Positions 34,315 through 43,897 are shown, counted from the first letter of the stretch. The stretch is DNA of 64,000 bases from Anaerotignum sp. (GCF_030625865.1 NZ_DAOUQB010000004.1:1-64000); one strand, 5' to 3'. Program-made: numbers and translations. The notes: generated by a model from the letters alone, not told the origin.

Positions 34315-35565
34315 TCACTGTCTGATTTGCCCGTTTCCATAAATAATATATTTTGTCGTTGTTAGTTCCTTCAAGCCCATGGGCCCTCTTGCATGGAGCT
34401 TTTGGGTACTGATCCCAATTTCCGCACCAAAACCAAACTGAGCTCCATCGGTAAAACGGGTTGAAGCATTGACATATACCGCCGCCGCATCTACTTCATT
34501 TAAAAACCGCTGGGCATTGGTGTAGTTTTCCGTAAGAATTGCTTCCGAATGTCCCGTTGAATATTTCCGAATATGGCTGATTGCTTCATCTATGTTTTGC
34601 ACCACACGGGTAGAAATAATATAATCTGTATATTCCGTTGCCCAATCCTCTTGGGTTGCAGGTACGGAACCGGAAATTAAGGCACAGGCAGTTTCATCGC
34701 CTCTAATTTCCACGTTTTTCTGTTGTAAAGCCTCTCCCACCATAGGAAGAAACTGATCCGCAATTTTTTCATGCACCAATAGGCTTTCGCAAGCATTGCA
34801 AACGCCGGGACGCTGGGTTTTGGCGTTCATCACAATCGCCACAGCCTTGTCTAACTCTGCCGTTTCGTCCACAAAAATATGACAGTTTCCAACACCTGTT
34901 TCTATCACCGGCACAGTACTGTTTTGCACCACACTTTGAATTAATCCCGCTCCTCCTCGAGGAATTAAAACATCCAGATATCCGTTTAGGCGCATCATTT
35001 CATTTGCAGTCTCTCTGGAAGTATCGGGCACCACCTGAACAATGTCTCCGGGTAATCCCTGTTTTTCAAGGGCTTCACGAAATACGGAAACAACCGCTTG
35101 ATTCGTACGAAATGCCTCTTTGCCTCCCCTTAGTATTACCGCACTGCCAGCCTTTAAGCATAAACCGAAGGCATCCGCAGTAACGTTTGGTCTGGCTTCG
35201 AAAATAATTCCAATTACCCCCATTGGCACCCGCTTTTGCCCGATTACCAGTCCATTGTCCAATGTTTTCATAAAAAGCACCTCACCCACAGGGTCATCTA
35301 AGGCCGCTACTTGACAAAGTCCCTCCGCCATTTCCTCAAGCCTTGCCCGGGTTAAGGTTAAACGGTCGATAAAAGCCCCCTTGATTCCCGATGCCAAAGC
35401 CGCATCAACGTCTTCTTTATTCGCTCCAAGAATATTTTCTGCCGCTGCCAAAAGTGCTTCTGCCGCACAGCAAAGAGCCTCATTTTTTTTCGGTGTAGGC
35501 AAAACCGCCAATACTACAGAAGCATCCTTTGCTTTTTTTCCCATTTCAACTAAAACACTCATCAT
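34315..35565 (-). CDS. proA: gamma-glutamyl phosphate reductase
   Basis: A 416-residue NADPH-dependent enzyme, second step of proline synthesis, converting glutamyl 5-phosphate to glutamate semialdehyde. The aldehyde-dehydrogenase fold has the catalytic Cys in VCNACESLLVH, GVIGIIFEARPNVTADA for cofactor, and the C-terminal FGAEIGISTQKLHARGPMG. Two ATG codons (35565, 35562) follow GGGGG. It overlaps the cyclo-ligase gene by 20 bases and lies about 1.7 kb from proB in the same cluster. Confidence 0.95.
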   Translation of the reverse strand: MMSVLVEMGKKAKDASVVLAVLPTPKKNEALCCAAEALLAAAENILGANKEDVDAALASGIKGAFIDRLTLTRARLEEMAEGLCQVAALDDPVGEVLFMKTLDNGLVIGQKRVPMGVIGIIFEARPNVTADAFGLCLKAGSAVILRGGKEAFRTNQAVVSVFREALEKQGLPGDIVQVVPDTSRETANEMMRLNGYLDVLIPRGGAGLIQSVVQNSTVPVIETGVGNCHIFVDETAELDKAVAIVMNAKTQRPGVCNACESLLVHEKIADQFLPMVGEALQQKNVEIRGDETACALISGSVPATQEDWATEYTDYIISTRVVQNIDEAISHIRKYSTGHSEAILTENYTNAQRFLNEVDAAAVYVNASTRFTDGAQFGFGAEIGISTQKLHARGPMGLKELTTTKYIIYGNGQIRQ

Positions 35566-36127
35566 TACAACCCCCTATCACGCCTTTTTCTGTCACAATA
35601 CAATCAACGGGTATATCATATGCATCAACCTGCAAATCATCCTCCATGATCTGAAAGGAAAACGCCACGGCAATTTTATAAATATCGGGATATTGCTGAA
35701 AAAATCTATCATAATATCCCCCGCCATAGCCATAACGATTTCCTTTTTTATCAAATACACTTCCTGGCACAAGGAAAAAATCTCTTTCCCCCGGCGTCAC
35801 TTCTTCATCTTCCCCTTTTTCCGGCTCCATTACACCAAAACGACTTTTTTTAAGTTCTAAAAAAGAGGATATGGTTACAAAATACATTCTTCCCTTCAAT
35901 TTTGCAACGGGAACAGCAACTTTCTTTCCGTCCCTCCAAGCCTGCTCAATCAATTGGTATGTATTTACCTCCTCACCCATGCTGATATAGGTGAATATGG
36001 TATCTGCTTTTTGATATCTTTCACTGCTGCAAAGAATGTCAATAATCCTGCTGCTTTCCTTTTGTCGGACTTCTTCTGACATTTCTTTTCTTTTTTGCAA
36101 TATTTTTTGTCGCAATTTATTTTTCAT
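35546..36127 (-). CDS. 5-formyltetrahydrofolate cyclo-ligase
   Basis: A 193-residue ATP-dependent enzyme that recycles 5-formyl-THF to methenyl-THF. Features: basic N-terminus KNKLRQKILQKRKEMS, FTYISMGEEVNT, the phosphate loop in KLKGRMYFV, and the diagnostic YGYGGGYYDRF. The start overlaps the DUF2085 stop as ATGA, and its end overlaps proA, so both junctions suggest translational coupling. Role: folate maintenance and one-carbon supply. Confidence 0.93.
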   Translation of the reverse strand: MKNKLRQKILQKRKEMSEEVRQKESSRIIDILCSSERYQKADTIFTYISMGEEVNTYQLIEQAWRDGKKVAVPVAKLKGRMYFVTISSFLELKKSRFGVMEPEKGEDEEVTPGERDFFLVPGSVFDKKGNRYGYGGGYYDRFFQQYPDIYKIAVAFSFQIMEDDLQVDAYDIPVDCIVTEKGVIGGCNDECFS

Positions 36128-36744
36128 TGCCGCAACACCCCTATTGTTAATATGATGAATAAGCTACCACAAAATGACAGCGTCCAAAATGGCAGCTTCT
36201 TGTTTCCCAATAAATTTTTTAATATTACATACAAAAAATCAGTCCAAAAGCAAACAATACCCAGTACAATCACACTTGAAGCAATGATAAATTCCCCTAT
36301 ATTCATCCAAAGCAAAAGCCCCCAAACAAGGGTAATTCCCATGATAAAAAGTTGTTCTTTCGTAGATTGAAAAATAGGTTGCTCGTTCTCTCCAATAACA
36401 TTAAAATTTGCACCTAATAAGAAAAATCCGCATAGAGAAGACCCTGCCAAAGCTCCTGTAACAACACGCAAAAATTGCGTACTTTCCCAAAATCCCATGT
36501 AACTAAAAAAACCATCAACGGAAATGGGAATAAAAGCACAGGCACCAAGTAGCATGCTCCAAGTTGAATAAGGCTTATTCCCTTTCAGTCTTCCAAAAAT
36601 GAAAAAAAACACCATAGAAAAAAAGATGCCTGAATAGATTCCCGTACAACGGGCGCAAACGGGCAATTTCATTCCGTCAAGGATAAAACTACGCTCTGCC
36701 ATCTGATGACAGACGGCAGAGCCAATAAAATCAAATATATCCAT
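36124..36744 (-). CDS. DUF2085 membrane protein
   Basis: A 206-residue membrane protein with about five hydrophobic helices. Near the N-terminus a Cys/His cluster, VCHQMAERSF...LPVCARCTGIYSG, is the DUF2085 signature and could bind a metal. I use ATG 36744 (MDIFDFIGSAVCHQ), 8 bases after the preceding stop; a longer frame begins inside the upstream gene and adds a doubtful helix. Function unknown. Confidence 0.82.
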   Translation of the reverse strand: MDIFDFIGSAVCHQMAERSFILDGMKLPVCARCTGIYSGIFFSMVFFFIFGRLKGNKPYSTWSMLLGACAFIPISVDGFFSYMGFWESTQFLRVVTGALAGSSLCGFFLLGANFNVIGENEQPIFQSTKEQLFIMGITLVWGLLLWMNIGEFIIASSVIVLGIVCFWTDFLYVILKNLLGNKKLPFWTLSFCGSLFIILTIGVLRQ

Positions 36745-36751
36745 AACACTT

Positions 36752-37234
36752 TTAATAATATGGGAAATAGTAATACATATTCCCAACCACACCAAATAAG
36801 CCACCAACAATGCAACACAAAAACCAGATAGCAAACATAATACAGCTAACGGTAATCAGTGTTTTGCCAAACCCACGGTAATCCTCAACCGGGCTTTTTA
36901 GTAAAACAATACCTGCGATTAAACCGGCAACCTGACCAACTCCACCCACAAAAATAATCAAAAGAGTTATAATTACTTTTAATATTGTGGGAATCGTCTG
37001 TTCCTGAACGGGTTTTGGCTCCGTAGATTGATAGTCCTCCCAACTTCTTGTCTGATTTTCAGCCTGAAATTTCTGGGAAGTCCCATTTTCGTCTTCCACC
37101 GTAAATTCTTTTACTACTTCTGCTTCCTGCCCATTATCTTCTTTGGAATTTGCTTCATTTGTTTTTAAATTACAAATGGGACAACCCAAGCTTTCATCTA
37201 AAATTTGTCTCCCGCATTTGGGGCAATAACTCAT
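36752..37234 (-). CDS. zinc-ribbon membrane protein
   Basis: A 160-residue protein. The N-terminal zinc ribbon CPKCGRQ...CPIC has four cysteines within 18 residues, then an acidic, Gln-rich linker (25-80) and two hydrophobic helices (about 85-110 and 125-150), a layout common in clostridial zinc-ribbon/DUF4190-type proteins. It lies between proB and the DUF2085 gene. The function is unknown. Confidence 0.75.
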   Translation of the reverse strand: MSYCPKCGRQILDESLGCPICNLKTNEANSKEDNGQEAEVVKEFTVEDENGTSQKFQAENQTRSWEDYQSTEPKPVQEQTIPTILKVIITLLIIFVGGVGQVAGLIAGIVLLKSPVEDYRGFGKTLITVSCIMFAIWFLCCIVGGLFGVVGNMYYYFPYY

Positions 37235-37256
37235 ACTAATCGCTCCTTATCTTATT

Positions 37257-38051
37257 TTACGCTTTCTTGCTGTGAAAGAATGTACCCACATCGTCACCGG
37301 CAATTACCCGATGGATAATAGTGGGATCCTCACCTAACACGATAGACATTCTTACCCCGGCATTTTGGCAAATGGATGCCGCTTGCAACTTGGTAAGCAT
37401 TCCTCCCACACTAAACTGAGAGCCTTTGTCTCCGGCCATTTTCTTTATTTCGTCAGTAACCCACTCCACAGATGAGATTCTTTTCGCGTTGGGATTGGTT
37501 TTGGGGTCCTGATCATACAAAGCATCAATATCTGTCATCAAAATCAAAAGATCCGCTCCGATAATTTCTGCTACCAGGGCAGAAAGCCTGTCATTATCAG
37601 AAATTTCAATTTCATAGGTAGAAATAGTATCATTGGCATTTACAATGGGGATCACCCCAAGTTCCATCAATGTCTCCATGGTATTTTTCGTATTCTGATA
37701 ACGATTATCATTGCTGATTTCTTCTTTTGTCAGTAAAACCTGAGCAACCGTTTGATTATAGCGATCAAAAAAATTATGATAAATTTGCATAATCATAGCC
37801 TGTCCCACTGCCGCCGCAGCCTGTTTTTGGCGGATGACCGTCGGTCTTTCTTTCATACCCATACGAACCGCCCCGACGCCAATGGCACCGCTTGTAACCA
37901 ATACAACATCCTTACCACTGTTTTTAAGGTCCGTTAAAACCCAAGCCAATTCTTCTATCCGCTTTAAGTTTAATAGGCCGTTTGGATATGTAATTGTAGA
38001 TGTACCAACCTTCACTACAACACGTTTGCAATCCTTCAACAATTCCCTCAC
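37257..38051 (-). CDS. proB: glutamate 5-kinase
   Basis: A 264-residue amino-acid kinase that starts proline synthesis. KVGTSTIT (about 15-22), VTSGAIGVGAVRMGM, NANDTIS and VGGMLTKLQAA are family landmarks. It lacks the C-terminal PUA domain found in E. coli ProB, as in some Firmicutes, so feedback control may differ. The start is GTG 38051, with GGAG 9 bases upstream. It is the first gene of the cluster ending with proA and the PanE-like gene. Confidence 0.94.
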   Translation of the reverse strand: MRELLKDCKRVVVKVGTSTITYPNGLLNLKRIEELAWVLTDLKNSGKDVVLVTSGAIGVGAVRMGMKERPTVIRQKQAAAAVGQAMIMQIYHNFFDRYNQTVAQVLLTKEEISNDNRYQNTKNTMETLMELGVIPIVNANDTISTYEIEISDNDRLSALVAEIIGADLLILMTDIDALYDQDPKTNPNAKRISSVEWVTDEIKKMAGDKGSQFSVGGMLTKLQAASICQNAGVRMSIVLGEDPTIIHRVIAGDDVGTFFHSKKA

Positions 38052-38170
38052 AATAATTCACTCCAATTCCTGTGTATAGACAAAGTATACTATATTTTTC
38101 TTCCGTAAAAAAGGACTTTCGCTAATTCAAAGAAAATATTAAAGGTTTCTTTATAATATATCTTGTCACT

Positions 38171-38796
38171 TTAATGATTCTCTTCCATCACCTTAAGAAG
38201 CAATTCCACTAATTGGGGGGCAATATTTATACCTGAAAGCTCCTGCATTTCTTTTAACACCATCACCCTGCCCATATTTAAATTATTTTCATTTTTTGAT
38301 AACATCTCTACATACCTTTCTATCATCGCCATTACCTTGAATATGATAGGGATTTCTTTCATAAAGAGTTTTCAGTATTCCCTGTATTGTATCTACGCTA
38401 TAGTTTCTCTTTGATAATAACTTCTCCTTATACATTTCCCGCTCAGCATTACCTATTACCTGTTCAATATTCTGAGAAGAATGAACCTCGGTATCAAACC
38501 CAATTGCGATGCTGCACTTTATATCAAAAATCTTTTCCTTTGAGATTTCTAATTTTATCTCATCCATAATCTTTAATCCATTTAAATTGCCAAATGTAAT
38601 GGACAATGGTTAATATTAAGCAAAATCCTATGTATGCCCAAACTCCCAGCAATTTGCCCCTTGCTTCATATACTTCATTTATATGCTTTGGTACAACCAT
38701 AAAACTATTAATCTGGCTGGTAATATCCCGGCTTATGTCTGCTGCCACTTTTTCTGTAATTGTATCTGTTGAAACTATCCCATTAGAAAACACCAT
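38171..38796 (-). pseudogene. decayed sensor-GGDEF-HD-GYP gene (two internal deletions)
   Basis: Three consecutive fragments in different frames read as parts of one c-di-GMP signalling protein. The first (38796-38560) has a sensor-like piece ITEKVAADISRDITSQINSF and a membrane helix. The second (38606 to about 38350) is the end of a GGDEF domain (CSIAIG...NAEREMYKEKLLSKRN) plus the linker TLYERNP. The third (38362-38171) resumes at the tail of an HD-GYP domain (KEIPIIFKVMAMIERYVEML...). The GGDEF active site and the whole HD core are missing. The last junction lies in GAAAGAAATCC, which both flanks can encode, suggesting deletion between short repeats. Confidence 0.75.
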
Positions 38797-38904
38797 GTCT
38801 CCAGTAAAAAAACATTTATGAATTCTTTTATTTTACCACATTCAAGAAATGTTGGAAATAAGAATTATTATTATCTAATCAAGCTTATGCGGCGTTTTAT
38901 AAAT

Positions 38905-38945
38905 AAAAAAAACCGAAGAACATAGGCCAGCCCATATCCTTCGGT
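38905..38945 (-). terminator. glnS terminator
   Basis: ACCGAAG (38912-38918) pairs with CTTCGGT (38939-38945), with an inner ATATGG/CCTAT helix. Seven Ts follow on the minus strand. It is 5 bases beyond the glnS stop. Confidence 0.9.
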
Positions 38946-38950
38946 CATAT

Positions 38951-40630
38951 TTATTTCGATAATTTAAAAGAACTTTTTAAAGGAACAATGCGGTTAAATA
39001 CCATTTTTTCATTTGTAGTATCTTTCACATCCACAATATAGTATCCATTACGCATAAATTGGTAGCGTTCTCCTTTTTTTGCTTCCTTAATGGATGGCTC
39101 AATAAAGCATTCTTTTACTTCCAGAGATTTGGGATTCATAATCATCTCTCCGTTAGGATCCTCAGGATTATCCAGCATCATATAATCATACAACCTTGCC
39201 GTTGCCTGAACATTTTCCGTTGCACTTACCCAGTGAAGCGTCCCCTTCACTTTTCTGCCTTCAAAACCGCTGCCGCTTTTTGTTTCAGGGTCATAAGTAC
39301 AATGAACCTCTACCAAATTACCGGCCTCATCCTTCACAATATCCGTACAAGTTACAAAATATGCACCCTTTAAACGCACTTCCTTACCGGGAGCCAAACG
39401 GAAGAATTTTTTCACAGGCTCCTCCATAAAGTCATCTCTTTCAATATACAACTCTCTTGTAAAAGGAACTATTCTGGAGCCAAGATCGGCGTTTTCCGGG
39501 TTGTTTTCCAACTCCATCATTTCCACCTGACCTTCAGGGTAATTCGTAATCACAAGCTTCAAAGGATCCAAAACTGCCATAACAACCTTAGCTTTTGCCT
39601 TTAAGTCATCACGAATACAATAATCCAACAACCCGCTGTCAACCATACTATTGGCCTTGGAGACACCAATTCGCTCACAAAAATCACGAATTGCTTCAGG
39701 TGTATAACCCCTGCGGCGTAAGCCGCTAATGGTAGGCATACGAGGGTCATCCCAGCCGTCAACCAAACCATCTTCAACCAAAGCACGAAGCTTTCTTTTA
39801 CTCATAACGGTATTTGTCATCCCTAAACGGGCAAACTCAACCTGTCTGGGCGGATTTTCCGTATACCCTGCCTCTCTGACTACCCATTCATATAAAGGAC
39901 GATGGTCTTCGAACTCCATGGTACAGATAGAGTGGGTTATGCCTTCAATGGCATCCTCCAAAGGATGGGCAAAGTCATACATAGGATATATGCACCATGC
40001 ATCCCCTGTGGTATGATGGGTGGCGTGGGCAATTCTATAAATAACAGGGTCTCTCATATTAATATTGGGGGAAGCCACATCAATCTTAGCTCTAAGGGTG
40101 TGGGAACCGTCAGGAAATTCGCCCTTTTTCATACGCTCAAATAAATCCAAATTCTCCTCAACACTTCTGTTACGGTAAGGGCTTTCCTTTCCCGGTGTGC
40201 TTAACGATCCCCGGTATTCACGCATTTGTTCCGCCGTCAAATCGCAAACAAAAGCCTTGCCCGCTTTAATAAGCTTTAAAGCAACCTCATAATACTTTTG
40301 AAAATAGCTGGAGGCATAATATAATCTATCTTCCCAATCAAATCCTAACCACTTCACGTCCTCACGAATAGAATCAACATACTCCACATCTTCTTTTGTA
40401 GGGTTTGTATCATCAAAACGTAAATTGCATTTTCCTCCGTAAAGCTTTGCCAAACCAAAGTTCAGGCAGATGGATTTTGCGTGTCCAATATGCAAATAGC
40501 CATTAGGTTCGGGTGGAAATCTGGTGTGAATTTTGTTCAATTCACCCTTCAAGTCCTCCTGAATATAACTATGTATGAAGTTTCCGGTAGCACCTAATCC
40601 GCCATTTTCCATAATCTTTTCTTCTGCCAT
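38951..40630 (-). CDS. glnS: glutaminyl-tRNA synthetase
   Basis: A 559-residue class I synthetase that charges tRNA-Gln directly. The HIGH motif is HIGHAKS (about 46-52), FDDTNP follows, and the KMSKS-equivalent is VMSKRKL. The C-terminal anticodon-binding beta-barrels are complete. GlnRS is uncommon in Firmicutes, which often use the amidotransferase route, but many Lachnospirales have it. A leader of about 270 nt with its own promoter precedes the gene, and a strong terminator follows. Confidence 0.95.
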   Translation of the reverse strand: MAEEKIMENGGLGATGNFIHSYIQEDLKGELNKIHTRFPPEPNGYLHIGHAKSICLNFGLAKLYGGKCNLRFDDTNPTKEDVEYVDSIREDVKWLGFDWEDRLYYASSYFQKYYEVALKLIKAGKAFVCDLTAEQMREYRGSLSTPGKESPYRNRSVEENLDLFERMKKGEFPDGSHTLRAKIDVASPNINMRDPVIYRIAHATHHTTGDAWCIYPMYDFAHPLEDAIEGITHSICTMEFEDHRPLYEWVVREAGYTENPPRQVEFARLGMTNTVMSKRKLRALVEDGLVDGWDDPRMPTISGLRRRGYTPEAIRDFCERIGVSKANSMVDSGLLDYCIRDDLKAKAKVVMAVLDPLKLVITNYPEGQVEMMELENNPENADLGSRIVPFTRELYIERDDFMEEPVKKFFRLAPGKEVRLKGAYFVTCTDIVKDEAGNLVEVHCTYDPETKSGSGFEGRKVKGTLHWVSATENVQATARLYDYMMLDNPEDPNGEMIMNPKSLEVKECFIEPSIKEAKKGERYQFMRNGYYIVDVKDTTNEKMVFNRIVPLKSSFKLSK

Positions 40631-40900
40631 ATTGCGTTCCTCCCAAATTTGTGGTTGTCTTACCTATATCACTACGTCAAAAACTTCCTTATAATTAGAG
40701 TCCATTTATAAAAGGATTCCCATATTTTCACATTTCAAACATAGTGATACCAAATGAATTTTCAAATAAATTCATGGTTATAAACGGCAGGTCTCCCTGC
40801 ACCTGATTCAAAAGAGTGGGCTCACGTTCCCATTCTGTGACGCTTAATATTTTCCCCATGATACCATGGTAAAAAAGAAACATCTTAAATATCATAATTA
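40631..40900 (-). ncRNA. structured leader or small RNA upstream of glnS (unknown class)
   Basis: From the promoter at 40905-40933 about 270 nt precede glnS. At least three hairpins form: TGGG/CCCA around GAACGTGAG (near 40833-40820), GCAGG-gaga-CCTGC with a GNRA loop (40801-40788), and ACCATGAATTT pairing with AAATTCAT-TGGT (40781-40752). No T-box consensus (GGTGGnACCGCG) is present and I recognise no known riboswitch. The first half is compact enough to be a separate small RNA. Confidence 0.5.
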
Positions 40901-40904
40901 CAAT

Positions 40905-40933
40905 ATTATAATATAGCCTGTCTTTAAACGCAA
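40905..40933 (-). promoter_or_regulatory. promoter for the glnS leader
   Basis: TTGCGT (40933-40928), 17-base spacer, TATAAT (40910-40905). Confidence 0.7.
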
Positions 40934-40984
40934 TTCATTTCCAACAAAATTTGCCTTATGTTTCCCAACATATTGTAATAGGAT

Positions 40985-41013
40985 TTGTTTTTTTCTATTT
41001 TCCATAGTAGAAT
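40985..41013 (+). promoter_or_regulatory. promoter for the DUF5721 gene
   Basis: TTGTTT (40985-40990), 17-base spacer, TAGAAT (41008-41013). It gives an AT-rich leader of about 150 nt before the gene at 41170. Confidence 0.6.
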
Positions 41014-41169
41014 AAAACGAAAGAAATAAGTATATGAAATTCATTTTATGAATTATCTTTTGTTAGATAGTTTTCTTTTCATAAAAATAACAATAAATAA
41101 AAATTTTAGAGGAATATTTTTGGATACGGAGAAATTATTTTTCTCATAGAAATTTTAGGAGGAACAGCA

Positions 41170-41625
41170 ATGCTGGCTTTTACCGTTTTTGATACAAAAA
41201 AATTTATGGCACACTTATTAAAAGGTGATATCTTTGATCACTTTACATTTCGTCAAGGGGAAATCTACTCCTTTGCCTCTTTTACCATTAACGGAACAAA
41301 GGATGAAAGCGCCTTAACAGAAGAAAATCCAGAACCCTATTGCCTTTGGGCAGATATAAAACCTTTTGTTTTTGAAACAGTGAAGGGAAAAAAACTTCCA
41401 AAAAGCATGAAATTGATTCTCTCTCTCCCGAAAGATAAGACAATTCAATACCCCAATGCAAAAGCAGTGTTTTTAAACCTTTTATTCCGAGAAGGCACAC
41501 TTTTATGTACCACCTCCGTTGCAGAAGAAACCTTTTCATTGGAACAAAAAGCAACGAAACAATGGGATGAGGATATTTTAGAACTCTTTAAGAAGCAGCA
41601 AATTGCCATTCAAATTGAAACATAA
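41170..41625 (+). CDS. DUF5721 family protein
   Basis: A 151-residue soluble protein of the type annotated DUF5721 in Lachnospiraceae-like genomes: MLAFTVFDTKKFMAHLL at the N-terminus, FASFTINGT, W-x-DIKPFVFETVKGKKLP, and LLFREGTLLCTT in the C-terminal half. The family role is unknown. The ATG has TTAGGAGGAAC upstream. It lies just before the CIRCE of htpG, whose inverted repeat followed by six Ts may also act as its terminator. Confidence 0.75.
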   Translation: MLAFTVFDTKKFMAHLLKGDIFDHFTFRQGEIYSFASFTINGTKDESALTEENPEPYCLWADIKPFVFETVKGKKLPKSMKLILSLPKDKTIQYPNAKAVFLNLLFREGTLLCTTSVAEETFSLEQKATKQWDEDILELFKKQQIAIQIET

Positions 41626-41634
41626 ACCGTTTTG

Positions 41635-41661
41635 TTAGCACTCATTTAATTCGAGTGCTAA
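41635..41661 (+). promoter_or_regulatory. CIRCE operator (HrcA binding site) of htpG
   Basis: A perfect CIRCE: TTAGCACTC (41635-41643), nine bases, GAGTGCTAA (41653-41661). It abuts the htpG promoter. HrcA, encoded at the right edge of this window, is the known ligand. Confidence 0.97.
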
Positions 41662-41668
41662 TTTTTTA

Positions 41669-41697
41669 TTGACTTTTTCTTTATTAATGACTAAAAT
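41669..41697 (+). promoter_or_regulatory. htpG promoter
   Basis: TTGACT (41669-41674), 17-base spacer, TAAAAT (41692-41697), starting 8 bases after CIRCE. HrcA bound at CIRCE would block RNA polymerase. Confidence 0.75.
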
Positions 41698-41753
41698 TAC
41701 TGATATATCATACAAGCTATAAAATCAATTTTTGTTTTAGGAGGTTATGCAAA

Positions 41754-43772
41754 ATGAATGAAAAAGGAAATCTCTCAATCAATAGTGAAAATTTCTTGCC
41801 AATTATTAAAAAATGGCTCTATACCGACAAAGATATTTTTGTTCGGGAATTGGTATCCAATGCTAGTGATGCCGTGACAAAGCTTCAAAAGTTAGTACGC
41901 TTAGGGGAAGCAGAAATCCCCGAAACGGAAAAGTTAGAGATTCACGTTGTTTTAAATCAAGATCTTCAAACGCTGCAAATTATTGACAACGGAATCGGTA
42001 TGACAGCCGATGAAATCAAAAAATACATCAACCAAATTGCCTTTTCCGGGGCGACAGATTTTCTTGCCAAATTCCAAGAAAAAGCCGATCAGGAAAATGA
42101 AATTATTGGACACTTTGGTTTAGGTTTTTATTCTGCCTTTATGGTTGCAGATAAGGTGGAGATTGATACCCTTTCCTATCAACCCGACGCCCCAGCGGCA
42201 AAATGGATTTGCGAAGGCGGCATTGATTATGAAATGGATGCCGGAAGCAGAGAAACAAGAGGTACCACCATTACTTTGCATTTAGGAGAAGACGGAAAAG
42301 AATTTTTGGAAGAATCTACACTTTATGCAGCCCTTCGGAAATATTGCTCCTTTATGCCTGTTCCTATTTACGTTGATGTTATAAAAGAACCAACGGAAGA
42401 AGAAAAGGATGCAGAAAAAAAAGAGGCCAACACCCTTCATGTTTCCCCTGAAGAAGCAGAAAACCTTACAAAAGAAGATGCTTTGGAAGAACTTGAAGAA
42501 AAAAAGGCTGAAATAGCGGAAGAACCGAAACCTTTAAATGATACCACCCCTTTATGGCAAAAACAGCCAAAGGACTGTACTGATGAAGAATACAAAGCCT
42601 TTTATCATAAGGTATTCTTCGATATGAATGATCCCCTGTTCTGGATTCACTTAAATATGGATTACCCCTTCCGCTTAAAGGGTATTTTATATTTCCCTAA
42701 GCTGGTTGAACATATGGACGTTGTTGAGGGAGAAATTAAGCTCTATTCCAATCAAGTATATATTGCTGACAATATCAAAGAAGTGGTACCCGAATTTCTT
42801 CTTCTTCTAAAAGGCGTTTTGGATTGCCCTGACATGCCTTTAAACGTATCCCGTAGTGCATTGCAAAATGACGGCTATGTTGATAAAATGAACACCTACA
42901 TTACAAAAAAAGTTGCTGATAAATTGACTCAGCTCTTTAAAAATGATCGCTCCACATATGAGGGCTTCTGGAACGATATTGGTATCTTCATTAAGTACGG
43001 CTGTATGCGAGAAGAAAAATTCTATGATAAGGTAAAAGATGCATTGTTGCTGAAAACCACCGATGATGTATATGAAACCCTTTCAGAATATTTGGAAAAA
43101 AACAAAGAAAAACATGAAAATAAGCTGTTCTTTGTTTCTGATGAAAATTTACAAGCACAGTATATCCGCCTTTTCAAAGAACAAGGTCTGGAAGCAGCAA
43201 TTCTTTCCACTGCCATAGACAAACCCTTTGTTTCTTTCTTGGAGTATAAAAACTCCGGCATCCAGGTGCAACGTATTGACGCTGATATTACGGATACGTT
43301 ACAGCAAAAAGAAGATGGGGAAATTTCAGAAGCAAAAAAACAGGCAGATGAATTTGCAACTACACAAATGGAAACATTGTTCCGTGAACTTTCAAAAAAT
43401 GACTCCTTAAAGGTAACCACAGAAACATTAAAAGCAGAAAATGTTTCAGCCATGATTCTTTTAAGCGAAAAATCCCGCCGTATGATGGAAATGATGGAAT
43501 CCTACGGAAATGCTACAGATTTGAAGGCAATGTTTGCAGATGTGAAACCCGAAGAAACCTTGGTTCTTAATCGTTCCAACGGCTTGGTCAAATACCTGTT
43601 TGATATGAGGGAAAAAGAAGAAAAGAAAGATGATGTGCAAATGCTATGCCATCATATCTATGACTTGGCACTTATGAGCCATCGTCCTCTTACCTCAGAT
43701 GAAATGACAAGCTTTATTGATCGTAGTAATACTTTGCTGGAAAAACTAGCTTCCTTTGAAGCAAATAAGTAA
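41754..43772 (+). CDS. htpG: molecular chaperone HtpG (Hsp90)
   Basis: A 672-residue Hsp90 dimer protein. The N-terminal ATPase has ELVSNASDAVTKL (about 30-42), DNGIGMTADEI and IGHFGLGFYSAFM. The middle domain includes LYSNQVYIADN and DCPDMPLNVSRSALQ, and the C-terminal dimerisation domain is complete. A charged linker (about 210-255, rich in E and K) is longer than in E. coli and accounts for the extra length. The ATG has TTAGGAGG. Expression is under CIRCE/HrcA. Confidence 0.96.
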   Translation: MNEKGNLSINSENFLPIIKKWLYTDKDIFVRELVSNASDAVTKLQKLVRLGEAEIPETEKLEIHVVLNQDLQTLQIIDNGIGMTADEIKKYINQIAFSGATDFLAKFQEKADQENEIIGHFGLGFYSAFMVADKVEIDTLSYQPDAPAAKWICEGGIDYEMDAGSRETRGTTITLHLGEDGKEFLEESTLYAALRKYCSFMPVPIYVDVIKEPTEEEKDAEKKEANTLHVSPEEAENLTKEDALEELEEKKAEIAEEPKPLNDTTPLWQKQPKDCTDEEYKAFYHKVFFDMNDPLFWIHLNMDYPFRLKGILYFPKLVEHMDVVEGEIKLYSNQVYIADNIKEVVPEFLLLLKGVLDCPDMPLNVSRSALQNDGYVDKMNTYITKKVADKLTQLFKNDRSTYEGFWNDIGIFIKYGCMREEKFYDKVKDALLLKTTDDVYETLSEYLEKNKEKHENKLFFVSDENLQAQYIRLFKEQGLEAAILSTAIDKPFVSFLEYKNSGIQVQRIDADITDTLQQKEDGEISEAKKQADEFATTQMETLFRELSKNDSLKVTTETLKAENVSAMILLSEKSRRMMEMMESYGNATDLKAMFADVKPEETLVLNRSNGLVKYLFDMREKEEKKDDVQMLCHHIYDLALMSHRPLTSDEMTSFIDRSNTLLEKLASFEANK

Positions 43773-43802
43773 TATACTACAACCCATATTGTTTTATAAA
43801 AA

Positions 43803-43897
43803 GCTCCCCTAAGAGGGTAATGCATTCATAGATGGGATAAACTTGACCCATTTTTATGACTCAGATGCAAATTACTCTTTACTTAGGGGCGTTTTTT
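43803..43897 (+). terminator. large structured terminator after htpG
   Basis: CCCCTAAG (43806-43813) pairs with CTTAGGGG (43882-43889), followed by six Ts. Inside are TAATGCA/TGCA-ATTA and ATGGG/CCCAT helices, giving a long bulged stem of about 88 nt. Unusually large for a terminator; a 3'-UTR-derived RNA is possible. Confidence 0.7.

Noticed and set aside
40631..40900. T-box for tRNA-Gln before glnS
   Set aside because: No GGTGGnACCGCG-like sequence or antiterminator pairing is present on the leader strand.
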